A stretch of 6,855 nt of DNA, from assembly GCA_019308705.1 (NCBI GenBank), contig JAFDHW010000127.1, forward strand, positions 1 through 6,855, read 5' to 3'. Source of the stretch: Deltaproteobacteria bacterium (GTDB taxonomy: Bacteria > Desulfobacterota > Desulfobacteria > Desulfobacterales > Desulfatibacillaceae). The notes under the pieces were generated by a model. That model saw only the letters and a list, made by a program, of their open reading frames with translations. It made no database searches and had not been told where the DNA came from. Below are positions 1-5,438 of the stretch, one piece after another; the first letter of the stretch is position 1; each line of letters opens with the position of its first letter. The position numbers and the translations under genes are program-made.

Positions 1-3
1 GCG

Positions 4-114
4 AGCCCGATTCACGCGATAGCTGCGTCAGGAGGCGGTCGCGGTACAAAAGTACAGCTTCCCTCCTCCTTCCTTACTCTCGCGCGAATCGAACGCGTGA
101 ATAATCCGGGCTAG
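4..114. repeat. Intergenic inverted-repeat / foldback element
   Basis: The outer arms are AGCCCGATTCACGCG (4-18) and GCGTGAATAATCCGGGCT (95-112). They are inverse complements, except that the left arm lacks four bases. Nested inside is a long imperfect hairpin: CGATTCACGCGATAG (8-22) pairs with CTCTCGCGCGAATCG (77-91) at 13 of 15 positions, GGAGG (31-35) can pair with CCTCC (65-69), and GTAC-AAAA-GTAC (44-55) sits near the tip. The outer arm matches the repeat found at 811-856 and 2989-3049. This looks like a dispersed, non-coding foldback repeat, either a small mobile element or a structured intergenic spacer. No gene is supported in it. It is at the window edge, so the upstream neighbour it may terminate is unknown. 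Confidence 0.6.
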
Positions 115-154
115 GATCTGTCCCCAAACGGAAACCTTTGGAGCAAAACCCGGC

Positions 155-814
155 ATGGCCAAGACCGCCGCGTTCTTTGATTTTGACAAAACGCTGCTGG
201 CCGCGGATTCCGCAAGCATCGGCATCCGCTTCTTGTGGGACATGGGGCTTCTTCCCGTTCCTTTCGTGGCAAAGGCCCTGGCGCTGAACGAACTGTACAA
301 GCGCCACCTCATCTCCGAGGTCCAGATCGGCCGGCGGCTGCTCACGTTCTACCGGGGAAAGACCATAGACCCGTTCGAAGACGGGATGTGCGAATTCTAC
401 GAGAACGACATCAAGCCCCGCCTGGCTCCGGCCATCCTGGACAGGCTGAGGGACCACCAGGAACAGGGGCACGTGACCGTGCTGGTGTCCGGGTCCCTGC
501 GCTACACCCTCTTGCCCGTGAAAAAGGACCTCGGCATCGACCACCTGCTGTGCTCGGACCTGGAAGTGGACGAGAGCGGGGTATTGACGGGAAGGCCCAG
601 GGGCGAAATGTGCGTGGACAAGACCAAGGCCGTGTTGGCCAGGGAACTGGCGCAGGCCGAGGGCATCGACCTGTCGGCCTCCTACGCCTACGGCAACCAC
701 CAGTCGGACATCCCCCTGCTCTCCCTGGTGGGAAACCCCCACGCGGTAGAGCCCACCGGGCCCCTGCGCAGGCACGCGCAGAGGCACGGCTGGCCCATCC
801 TGCGTTTCCATTAA
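155..814 (+). CDS. HAD-IB family hydrolase (phosphoserine-phosphatase-like)
   Basis: This is a 219-residue cytoplasmic protein of the HAD superfamily, subfamily IB, whose members are mostly small-molecule phosphatases acting through an aspartyl-phosphate intermediate. Motif I is D9-F-D11-K-T-L, with D9 the predicted nucleophile and D11 the acid/base. Motif II is VSGS (111-114). The motif III lysine is K156 or K158 in the GEMCVDKTK stretch. Motif IV is YGNHQSDIPLL (179-189), which keeps D185 but has Asn where many relatives have Asp before the Ser. Residues about 20-90 form the helical cap typical of IB enzymes. The start is supported by GGAG at 140-143. The length is normal for the family. 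The substrate cannot be predicted. The gene is probably monocistronic, flanked by repeat elements, and converges on the gene at 854-1465. Confidence 0.88.
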   Translation: MAKTAAFFDFDKTLLAADSASIGIRFLWDMGLLPVPFVAKALALNELYKRHLISEVQIGRRLLTFYRGKTIDPFEDGMCEFYENDIKPRLAPAILDRLRDHQEQGHVTVLVSGSLRYTLLPVKKDLGIDHLLCSDLEVDESGVLTGRPRGEMCVDKTKAVLARELAQAEGIDLSASYAYGNHQSDIPLLSLVGNPHAVEPTGPLRRHAQRHGWPILRFH

Positions 815-856
815 CCCGGATTATTCACGAGCCCGAAGGGTGAAACATTCGGGCTA
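812..856. terminator. Inverted repeat between convergent genes, probable bidirectional terminator
   Basis: The arms TAACCCGGATTATTCAC (812-828) and GTGAAACATTCGGGCTA (840-856) are imperfect inverse complements. A perfect 8-bp hairpin is nested within, AGCCCGAA (830-837) with TTCGGGCT (848-855) and a 10-base loop. The TAA stop of the HAD gene (812-814) and the TAG stop of the opposing gene (856-854) lie at the two outer edges. The position between convergent genes and the GC stem suggest transcription termination in both directions, though there is no long T-run. It is a copy of the same repeat as at 2989-3049. Confidence 0.6.
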
Positions 857-1465
857 GGGCGCGGGGCGGATCTCGACGGAGAAGTGGGCGCCCTTGTAGC
901 GTTCGGCCGCGTCCAAGGCCCGGCAGAACGGATCGCGCTGGGCCGGGTCCAGGGACGACAGGCTTTGCCTGGCGGTCTGGAGGATTTCGGTCTGCTGGGC
1001 GGTGTCCATGGAAAGCCACATCCTGCGGAAACCCGAGACAAGGGCCTGCCGCTCGCCCTCGGTCATGCCGTCCCACTGGCGGGTGAAGCCCGCCACCAGT
1101 TGGGACTTCCGGGCGTCGGGCATGGAGTCCCATTTGCCCTGGAAATTGCGAATGAGCCTGTACTGCTCTTCCGGGGAAAGGGACAAAAGCTTGTGGGAGA
1201 CCGCGGAAAGACTGGGGAAGGCGTCGGCGCCCCCCTCCCCGGCCGCGCCGCCGGAAAGAGCCTGCAGCATCATGGCCCGCTGCCCGGGGGGCAGGTCCGA
1301 AAACTTCAGCGTGCCGCCGGGAACCCGTTCGGCCTGGTCGCTGTTCAGCATGATTCCGGCCTGGCCGGTGAACCCCATGAGGTCGTCGTCGTCCAGTTCG
1401 TCGAACCCCCGGGCGGGGGCCGCGGCGAGCACGATGCAGGCGAGCAGGGCGGCCGCTTTTTTCAT
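854..1465 (-). CDS. Secreted small protein with TGQAG motif and DUF3106-like Trp repeats
   Basis: A 203-residue protein of unknown function. Residues 1-20 form a Sec signal peptide (KK, then a hydrophobic core, then APARG), so the mature chain is periplasmic or exported. Just after it comes an acidic stretch and the motif DDLMGFTGQAGIML (27-40). A similar D-E/D-L-x-x-x-TGQAGI motif follows the signal peptide in many proteobacterial exported proteins. Residues 93-185 hold degenerate repeats of 19 residues, with W112, W131 and W150 exactly 19 apart and the pattern W-x-S/G-M-x-x-x-x-R-x-x-L-V-x-G-F. This resembles the helical repeats of DUF3106 proteins. The start has AAGGAG seven bases upstream. 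No catalytic residues are evident. The gene is divergent from the EAL gene and convergent with the HAD gene. Confidence 0.75.
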   Translation of the reverse strand: MKKAAALLACIVLAAAPARGFDELDDDDLMGFTGQAGIMLNSDQAERVPGGTLKFSDLPPGQRAMMLQALSGGAAGEGGADAFPSLSAVSHKLLSLSPEEQYRLIRNFQGKWDSMPDARKSQLVAGFTRQWDGMTEGERQALVSGFRRMWLSMDTAQQTEILQTARQSLSSLDPAQRDPFCRALDAAERYKGAHFSVEIRPAP

Positions 1466-1504
1466 GGCGCCTCTCCTTGGCGTGAAGGTCCCGGATTTCC
1501 CATC

Positions 1505-1534
1505 ATTTTACCGGTGTTTTTACGCCATGGTCAA
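1505..1534 (-). promoter_or_regulatory. Candidate sigma70 promoter for the 854-1465 gene
   Basis: On the minus strand, TTGACC (1534-1529) is followed after 18 bases by TAAAAT (1510-1505). Each hexamer matches the sigma70 consensus at five of six positions, and the -10 box lies about 40 bases upstream of the start codon. This is the best-looking promoter in the window, judged by eye only. Confidence 0.5.
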
Positions 1535-1563
1535 CAGGGCGGGCATTTTTGCCCAAACAACGA

Positions 1564-1592
1564 TTGAAGCCCCGTCCGGTTTGTGCTATTTT
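1564..1592 (+). promoter_or_regulatory. Candidate sigma70-like promoter for the EAL gene
   Basis: TTGAAG (1564-1569) and TATTTT (1587-1592) are separated by 17 bases and sit about 85 bases upstream of the chosen EAL start. Each box matches the consensus at four of six positions. It is a moderate candidate in the 212-base divergent intergenic region, which shows no other clear structure. Confidence 0.3.
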
Positions 1593-1677
1593 TGGTGCCC
1601 CTTCCGGCTCCTTTTTTTCCGTCTTCCGTCCCCAAAAAGCGCTCCACCGCATGGTGGAAGGAGAAGAACAAGGACGA

Positions 1678-2991
1678 ATGAGCGAGAAAAAACCCGAATT
1701 GTCCAACGTCAACGTTTCCATCCACGAGGGCTTTTACTACGACCGGATGCTCAAGCTCCCCACGGTCATCCGCGAATACGACAAAGTGGAGCGGATCCTG
1801 AACGAGCTGCAGTACATGGCCTGCATCACCGTGCAGATCGAACAGCTCTCCCGTATCGAGTACCAATACGGATCGAACTCCTACTCGCATCTTCTGACCG
1901 CCATCACCAACATATTAAAGAATATCAAGGACCGGGAGTTTCGTGGCCAGGACATCTTCGTGGTGGACCTCTACGACGCGGACACCTTCGTGATCTTTTT
2001 ATCCGCGCCCAGGGAGAACCGGACCCAGTTGGTCTATCACCTGGAGGACATCTCCGAACGGATCCGCCTGCGCCTGGAAAAAGAGGTGTTCAACCTGCTC
2101 TATCCCTACCTCAAGGAATACTGCCGCCCCAACATCGGCTACGCCCTGGAGATCAAGAACCCCATGGTGAGCAACATGCGGCTCATCCGGCAGTTGGTGA
2201 GAAACTCCAAGAAGATGGGCGAGTTCACGGCCACCAAGCTGAACTACACGGCGCGCTATTCCCTGCAGCGCATCATCATCGAGCAAGACATGCACACCGT
2301 GTTCCAGCCCATCGTGGACCTGAACACCCTGGAGGTCATCGGGTACGAGGCGCTCACCCGGGGACCCGCCAACTCGGAATTCTCCAGCCCCGTGCTCATG
2401 TTCCTTCTGGCCGCGGAATGCGGGCTTTCCTTTGAGCTGGACCGGGTGTGCCGCAGAAAGGCCCTGGAGCGCGCCCGGAACATCGACACGGACAAGAAGA
2501 TCTTCGTCAACACCCTCCACATGACCATCCACGATCCGGAGTTTCGGGGGATGTATTTGAAGGAGCTCCTGGACGATTTGCAGTTGAAGCCCGAAAACGT
2601 GGTGTTCGAAATCTCCGAGAAGCTGGCCATCGACAACTACGACCTGTTCCGCGGGGCCATGAAGGACTACACGGACGTGGGCATCGTGCACGCGGGCGAC
2701 GACATGGGCACCGGGTACTCGGACCTGGAGCGCATCATGGAATTAAACCCCGGGTACCTGAAGGTGGACATCTCTTTTGTCCAGGGCATTGACAAGAGCT
2801 TCATGAAACAGGAGATCGTCAAGGCCATGGTGAACCTTTCCAGGAACATCGGCTCCCAGGTCATCGTGGAGGGCATCGAGACCAAGGCGGAGTTCGAAAC
2901 CTTAAAGCGCCTGGGCGTGCCCTACGGCCAGGGCTTTTTGTTCGCCAAGCCCAGCAGAAACCTCTTCCCCTCCATCAAGACCCACTTCTGA
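1678..2991 (+). CDS. Degenerate GGDEF-EAL protein, predicted c-di-GMP phosphodiesterase
   Basis: A 437-residue cytoplasmic protein predicted to hydrolyse cyclic di-GMP to pGpG. Residues about 45-185 look like a GGDEF domain that has lost its active site: the loop reads Y99-D-A-D-T-F instead of GGDEF, so cyclase activity is not expected. Residues about 195-430 are a complete EAL domain: E224-A-L, N278, FEISE with E311, D341-D342-MGTGY, K362, E398 in VEGIE, and Q418 in QGFLFAKP. All the metal-binding and catalytic positions I can recognise are present, so it is probably active. No transmembrane or signal-receiver domain is visible. The start at 1678 is chosen because AAGGA (1670-1674) and AAGGAG (1658-1663) precede it. 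In-frame ATGs at 1651 and 1549 lack a ribosome site. It converges with the dehydrogenase gene. Confidence 0.9.
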   Translation: MSEKKPELSNVNVSIHEGFYYDRMLKLPTVIREYDKVERILNELQYMACITVQIEQLSRIEYQYGSNSYSHLLTAITNILKNIKDREFRGQDIFVVDLYDADTFVIFLSAPRENRTQLVYHLEDISERIRLRLEKEVFNLLYPYLKEYCRPNIGYALEIKNPMVSNMRLIRQLVRNSKKMGEFTATKLNYTARYSLQRIIIEQDMHTVFQPIVDLNTLEVIGYEALTRGPANSEFSSPVLMFLLAAECGLSFELDRVCRRKALERARNIDTDKKIFVNTLHMTIHDPEFRGMYLKELLDDLQLKPENVVFEISEKLAIDNYDLFRGAMKDYTDVGIVHAGDDMGTGYSDLERIMELNPGYLKVDISFVQGIDKSFMKQEIVKAMVNLSRNIGSQVIVEGIETKAEFETLKRLGVPYGQGFLFAKPSRNLFPSIKTHF

Positions 2992-3049
2992 CCCGGGTTA
3001 TTCATGCCCCGCCGGCACGAAAAGCAGGGTTCGCGAATAATCCTGGTCA
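2989..3049. terminator. Inverted repeat between convergent genes, probable bidirectional terminator
   Basis: TGACCCGGGTTATTC (2989-3003) and GAATAATCCTGGTCA (3035-3049) are inverse complements at 13 of 15 positions, separated by about 31 bases. The TGA stop of the EAL gene is the first triplet of the left arm, and the TGA stop of the opposing dehydrogenase gene is the last triplet of the right arm. It is the same family as 812-856 and 95-112. A bidirectional termination role is inferred from position and symmetry. Confidence 0.6.
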
Positions 3050-4018
3050 ACGGCCCTTCCGCATTTCCATCAGCACCTTGCCCGCGCCCGGGGCCATGGC
3101 CTTGCCAAAGGCCTCGCGGTGGCGGGTGAAGGGGTACGTGGCCTCGATAAGCGCCTCGGCGTCCAGCCCCTTTTCCGCAAGAAACCGCATTGCCTTGCCC
3201 ATGTCCCCGCACCGGGACCCCACCAGGGTCACCTCGTCCACCACGAGGCGGGAAAGGTCTGCGGTGGTCTTGTCCCTGCAGGTGGTCTTTAACACCACCA
3301 CGCCCCGGGGCCACACCAGGGAAAGGGCCGCGTCCAAACCCTCGGGCGAACCCGTGGCCTCCACCACCACGTCGTAGCGGCCGCCCTGCCCGGGGCTGTC
3401 GCCCTGGCGGGCGGAAAACCCCAGGGACCGGGCCAGGGTGACGCGGTGGGGATGCTTGCCCACGAGCACCAGGCTTTTGGCGTAAGGGGAAAGGGCCAGG
3501 GCGCACAACACGCCGAGTTTGCCGTCGCCCAGAACGGCTGCTTTCTTTCCGGAAACCTCCACTTGGTCCAGGATGCGGAGCGCCGCGGCCAAAGGTTCGG
3601 CAAACACCGCCGTGCGGTCGTCCACGGACTCCGGCACTGGCACCAGGTTCTTCACCGGCGCGGTGATGAACTCCGCGAACGCGCCGTCCCACCGCTGGAT
3701 GCCCAGCACCGTGCGTGAGGGGCAGTGCCTGGCGTCGCCGCCCGCGCAGGCCTCGCAGGCCGGGTCGTCGCACCCGTTGTTGATGGCCACCACCACCCGC
3801 TTTCCCACCAGATCCGGCCGGCTTTCGCACCCGGCCACGTCGGCCACGCACTCGTGGCCCGCTATGCCGGAAAACCCGTAGTACCCGGACAACAGCTCCA
3901 GGTCCGTGTTGCAGATGCCCGCCAGCCGCACGGCCAGGAGAGCCTCGCCCCTGCCGGGCACGGGCATGGGCACTTCCGCCTCCCGGATCTTCCCCTGTTC
4001 GAACAGGATAACGCGCAT
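3047..4018 (-). CDS. Zinc-dependent medium-chain alcohol dehydrogenase-like protein
   Basis: A 323-residue cytoplasmic NAD(P)-dependent oxidoreductase of the medium-chain dehydrogenase/reductase superfamily. The N-terminal GroES-like domain has the catalytic-zinc ligands C36 (GICNTDLE), H55-E56 (GHE) and probably E141 (FAEPLA). A structural-zinc lobe carries C83, C88, C91 and C99. The first of these is shifted by two residues from the classical CxxCxxC pattern. The Rossmann domain has G164-D-G-K-L-G169. The GICNTDLELLSGYYGF stretch is typical of a small uncharacterised MDR branch rather than classical ethanol dehydrogenases, so the substrate is unknown. The length is slightly short for the family but complete. 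The start at 4018 has a strong GGGAGG site about six bases upstream. An upstream-extended frame to 4483 is spurious because it overlaps the DUF2804 gene. Confidence 0.88.
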   Translation of the reverse strand: MRVILFEQGKIREAEVPMPVPGRGEALLAVRLAGICNTDLELLSGYYGFSGIAGHECVADVAGCESRPDLVGKRVVVAINNGCDDPACEACAGGDARHCPSRTVLGIQRWDGAFAEFITAPVKNLVPVPESVDDRTAVFAEPLAAALRILDQVEVSGKKAAVLGDGKLGVLCALALSPYAKSLVLVGKHPHRVTLARSLGFSARQGDSPGQGGRYDVVVEATGSPEGLDAALSLVWPRGVVVLKTTCRDKTTADLSRLVVDEVTLVGSRCGDMGKAMRFLAEKGLDAEALIEATYPFTRHREAFGKAMAPGAGKVLMEMRKGR

Positions 4019-4108
4019 CAACACCTCCCCTGCCTGGAAACCAGGCGCGATTTCTGGTATCGGTCTTGTGCAGGCACAGCATACCATATTCCTGTCAGAG
4101 GAGCCCCC
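4019..4108. promoter_or_regulatory. Divergent intergenic region with two short inverted repeats
   Basis: This 90-base gap must hold the promoters of both the dehydrogenase (-) and the DUF2804 gene (+). Two perfect dyads are visible: GCCTGG-AAA-CCAGGC (4032-4046), just upstream of the dehydrogenase ribosome site, and TGTGC-AG-GCACA (4067-4078), near the middle. Either could be an operator, and the first could also be a leader hairpin. I see no convincing -35/-10 pair. Co-regulation of the two genes is inferred only from the arrangement. Confidence 0.35.
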
Positions 4109-5134
4109 ATGCGGCCCGTGATCCAAAAAAACGGTCAGCCCCATTACGGCCTGTTCGAGGGGCCGGTGGACTTCAACCACCAGGACTTCATCCTGAGAAA
4201 CTTCTTCGGCAAGCCCGTTGGCGGGCTGCGCAGGCGCCTGGCCTTCCACGCGTTCAACTTTCTGGGGGTGCGCGCGCCGGGGCTTCTGGCCGGGGTGGCC
4301 GCCGTGGACCTGGGCTACGGCCACCTGCTCTTCGCCTACGCGCACTCCTTTTCCCGGGGGACCCTGTTCTCCTGGCAGGCCAGGGGACCGGGCAAGGGCA
4401 AACTGTCCTTTCCCAAAAACCCGGACGAGTACACCATCACCTATGAAAAGGGAAAAAACCGGTTGCTGGTGGAGAAATCCCACGCCGACGGAAGGCTCTT
4501 CGCCGCCGCGGACCTGGGCGGACGGTTCAAGCTGCTGGTGTCCGCGCCCTACGGTTTTGAAAACCAGCCCCTGCGGGTGTTGAACCCCTCGGAGCCCTTC
4601 AGGTGGACCTTCACGGAAAAGGCCGCCCCGGTGCTGCCGGAGGCGGTGGAGGTGGTGGTGGACGGCGAGATTCTTGCCGCGGACCCCCGGGAGGCATCCC
4701 TGGTGGTCGACTGGTCCGGGGGATTCATGCGCAGGGAGACCAACTGGTACTGGGCCGCGTTCTCCACGGCGGGCGGCGGAACCGCGGCAGGGCAGCCGGC
4801 GGGGGCCAACTTCGCAGCCCTCACCAACGAGAGCTTCTACGCGGAAAACGCCTTCTGGACCCCGCCGGGCCGCACCCGGGTGCCCAGGGTCACGTTTTCC
4901 TTTGACGTGGAGGACCTGTACAAGCCCTGGCGGGTGGCCGACGAAAAGGGACTGGTGGACCTCACCTTCACGCCTTCGGCCGAGCGCGGCGAAAAGGTGA
5001 ACGCGCTTTTGATCAAGTCATTCTTCCGGCAGTTCTTCGGCGTGTACCGGGGCGTGCTCCGGCCGCCGGGCAAGCCCAGGGTGGAGATCCACGGCGTGGA
5101 AGGGTTCGCGGAGTTCCACCGGGCGCTGTGGTAG
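4109..5134 (+). CDS. DUF2804 family protein
   Basis: A 341-residue protein matching the uncharacterised DUF2804 family, as judged from remembered family features: a D-W/S-x-G-x segment (201-205), the aromatic block NWYWAAF (212-218), an N-E-S-F-x-x-E-N segment (240-247), a W-x-V...VDLTF region (274-287), and the C-terminal FGVYRG...GVEGFAEFHRALW (310-341). There is no signal peptide or clear transmembrane helix, so it is probably cytoplasmic. The composition is rich in beta-strand-like alternation, and a lipocalin-like barrel fold is possible but is my inference. No enzymatic function is established. The start at 4109 has AGAGGAG (4097-4103). It is divergent from the dehydrogenase gene, and its stop lies only 13 bases from the end of hgcB on the other strand. 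Confidence 0.8.
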   Translation: MRPVIQKNGQPHYGLFEGPVDFNHQDFILRNFFGKPVGGLRRRLAFHAFNFLGVRAPGLLAGVAAVDLGYGHLLFAYAHSFSRGTLFSWQARGPGKGKLSFPKNPDEYTITYEKGKNRLLVEKSHADGRLFAAADLGGRFKLLVSAPYGFENQPLRVLNPSEPFRWTFTEKAAPVLPEAVEVVVDGEILAADPREASLVVDWSGGFMRRETNWYWAAFSTAGGGTAAGQPAGANFAALTNESFYAENAFWTPPGRTRVPRVTFSFDVEDLYKPWRVADEKGLVDLTFTPSAERGEKVNALLIKSFFRQFFGVYRGVLRPPGKPRVEIHGVEGFAEFHRALW

Positions 5135-5143
5135 GATACGGCC

Positions 5144-5161
5144 CGGCCTAGCAACAGGCCG
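5144..5161. terminator. Short GC hairpin at the hgcB / DUF2804 junction
   Basis: CGGCCT (5144-5149) and AGGCCG (5156-5161) form a perfect 6-bp stem with a 6-base loop, overlapping the hgcB stop codon. The two convergent genes end 13 bases apart, so a shared terminator is expected here. There is no T-run, so the call is weak. Confidence 0.3.
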
Positions 5162-5420
5162 CGCCCTTGCCCTTGAACCAGGTCTGGATGATGTAGGCCG
5201 CGCACCCCACGCCGGGATTCAGGCTTATGGCCCCTCCCGGGCAATTGGTGGCGCAGGCCCCGCACTCTATGCACGCGTCCGGGTCCGCCACGCGGACTTT
5301 CCCGCCTTCCAGTTCCAGCACACCGTGGGGGCAAACCTCGGTGCACTCGCCTCATCCGGAGCATTTCTCCGGGTCCACCCGCAGGGTGGATACGCCGGTC
5401 AAGTGGCGAAAATCCTTCAT
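5148..5420 (-). CDS. hgcB: HgcB mercury-methylation ferredoxin with in-frame UGA (candidate selenocysteine 23)
   Basis: A 90-residue dicluster ferredoxin, partner of HgcA in mercury methylation. In the known system HgcB is thought to reduce the HgcA corrinoid and to help deliver Hg(II). Reading through codon 23 as X gives cluster motif I C20-S-G-X23-G-E-C26-T-E-V-C30-P and motif II C50-I-E-C53-G-A-C56-A-T-N-C60-P. The conserved C73 (GVGCAAYIIQTW) and the terminal C89-C90 pair follow. All are hallmarks of HgcB, and the length is normal. Codon 23 is TGA (5354-5352), exactly where a cluster-ligand cysteine belongs, and no other stop or frameshift occurs before TAG at 5150-5148. An SECIS-like hairpin follows at once. 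The start has an AAGG-rich site and lies 18 bases after the hgcA stop. Because of the TGA, automated calling would probably miss, truncate or pseudogenise this gene. A nonsense mutation or base error remains possible. Confidence 0.85.
5317..5347 (-). promoter_or_regulatory. SECIS-like hairpin just downstream of the hgcB TGA
   Basis: In the mRNA, four bases after UGA, AGUGCACCG (5347-5339) pairs with CGGUGUGCU (5325-5317). This gives nine consecutive pairs, two of them adjacent G-U wobbles. The 13-base loop (5338-5326) begins AGGUUU and contains a GGU, as in the apical loop of the E. coli fdhF SECIS (AGGUCU, from memory). An A-A mismatch followed by two G-C pairs could shorten the apical loop to seven bases, starting 16 bases after the UGA. 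Position, stem length and the early loop G fit the bacterial SECIS consensus, though 13 bases from UGA to the loop is on the short side. The stem was found by eye and chance pairing in GC-rich coding sequence cannot be excluded. Confidence 0.5.
5352..5354 (-). other. In-frame TGA at a cluster-ligand position of hgcB, candidate Sec codon
   Basis: On the minus strand the codons around the site read TGC TCC GGA TGA GGC GAG TGC, so the TGA takes the place of the second Cys of a CxxCxxCxxxCP ferredoxin motif. A single C-to-A change from TGC would produce it. TGA is used as a true stop at 2989-2991 and at 3047-3049 (minus strand), so it is not a sense codon throughout this genome. Confidence 0.65.
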
Positions 5421-5438
5421 GAACCTTTTTCCTTTTGT

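Noticed and set aside
74..811. A minus-strand open frame of 245 codons opposite the HAD gene
   Set aside because: It is a shadow of the HAD frame, which has conserved motifs I to IV and a ribosome site.
1436..1465. Lipoprotein signal in the 203-residue exported protein (LLAC near residue 10)
   Set aside because: The cysteine falls too early and is followed by more hydrophobic signal sequence. A standard Sec signal ending near residue 20 fits better.
1549..1677. Upstream starts (1549, 1651) for the EAL protein
   Set aside because: They lack ribosome sites and the 1549 start would begin upstream of the candidate promoter.
4019..4483. N-terminal extension of the dehydrogenase up to 4483
   Set aside because: It would overlap the DUF2804 gene. 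The homologous N-terminus MRVILFEQGK starts at 4018 with a strong ribosome site.
5352..5354. Genome-wide reassignment of TGA to an amino acid
   Set aside because: TGA ends the EAL gene at 2989-2991 and the dehydrogenase gene at 3047-3049, both at natural protein ends right at an intergenic repeat.
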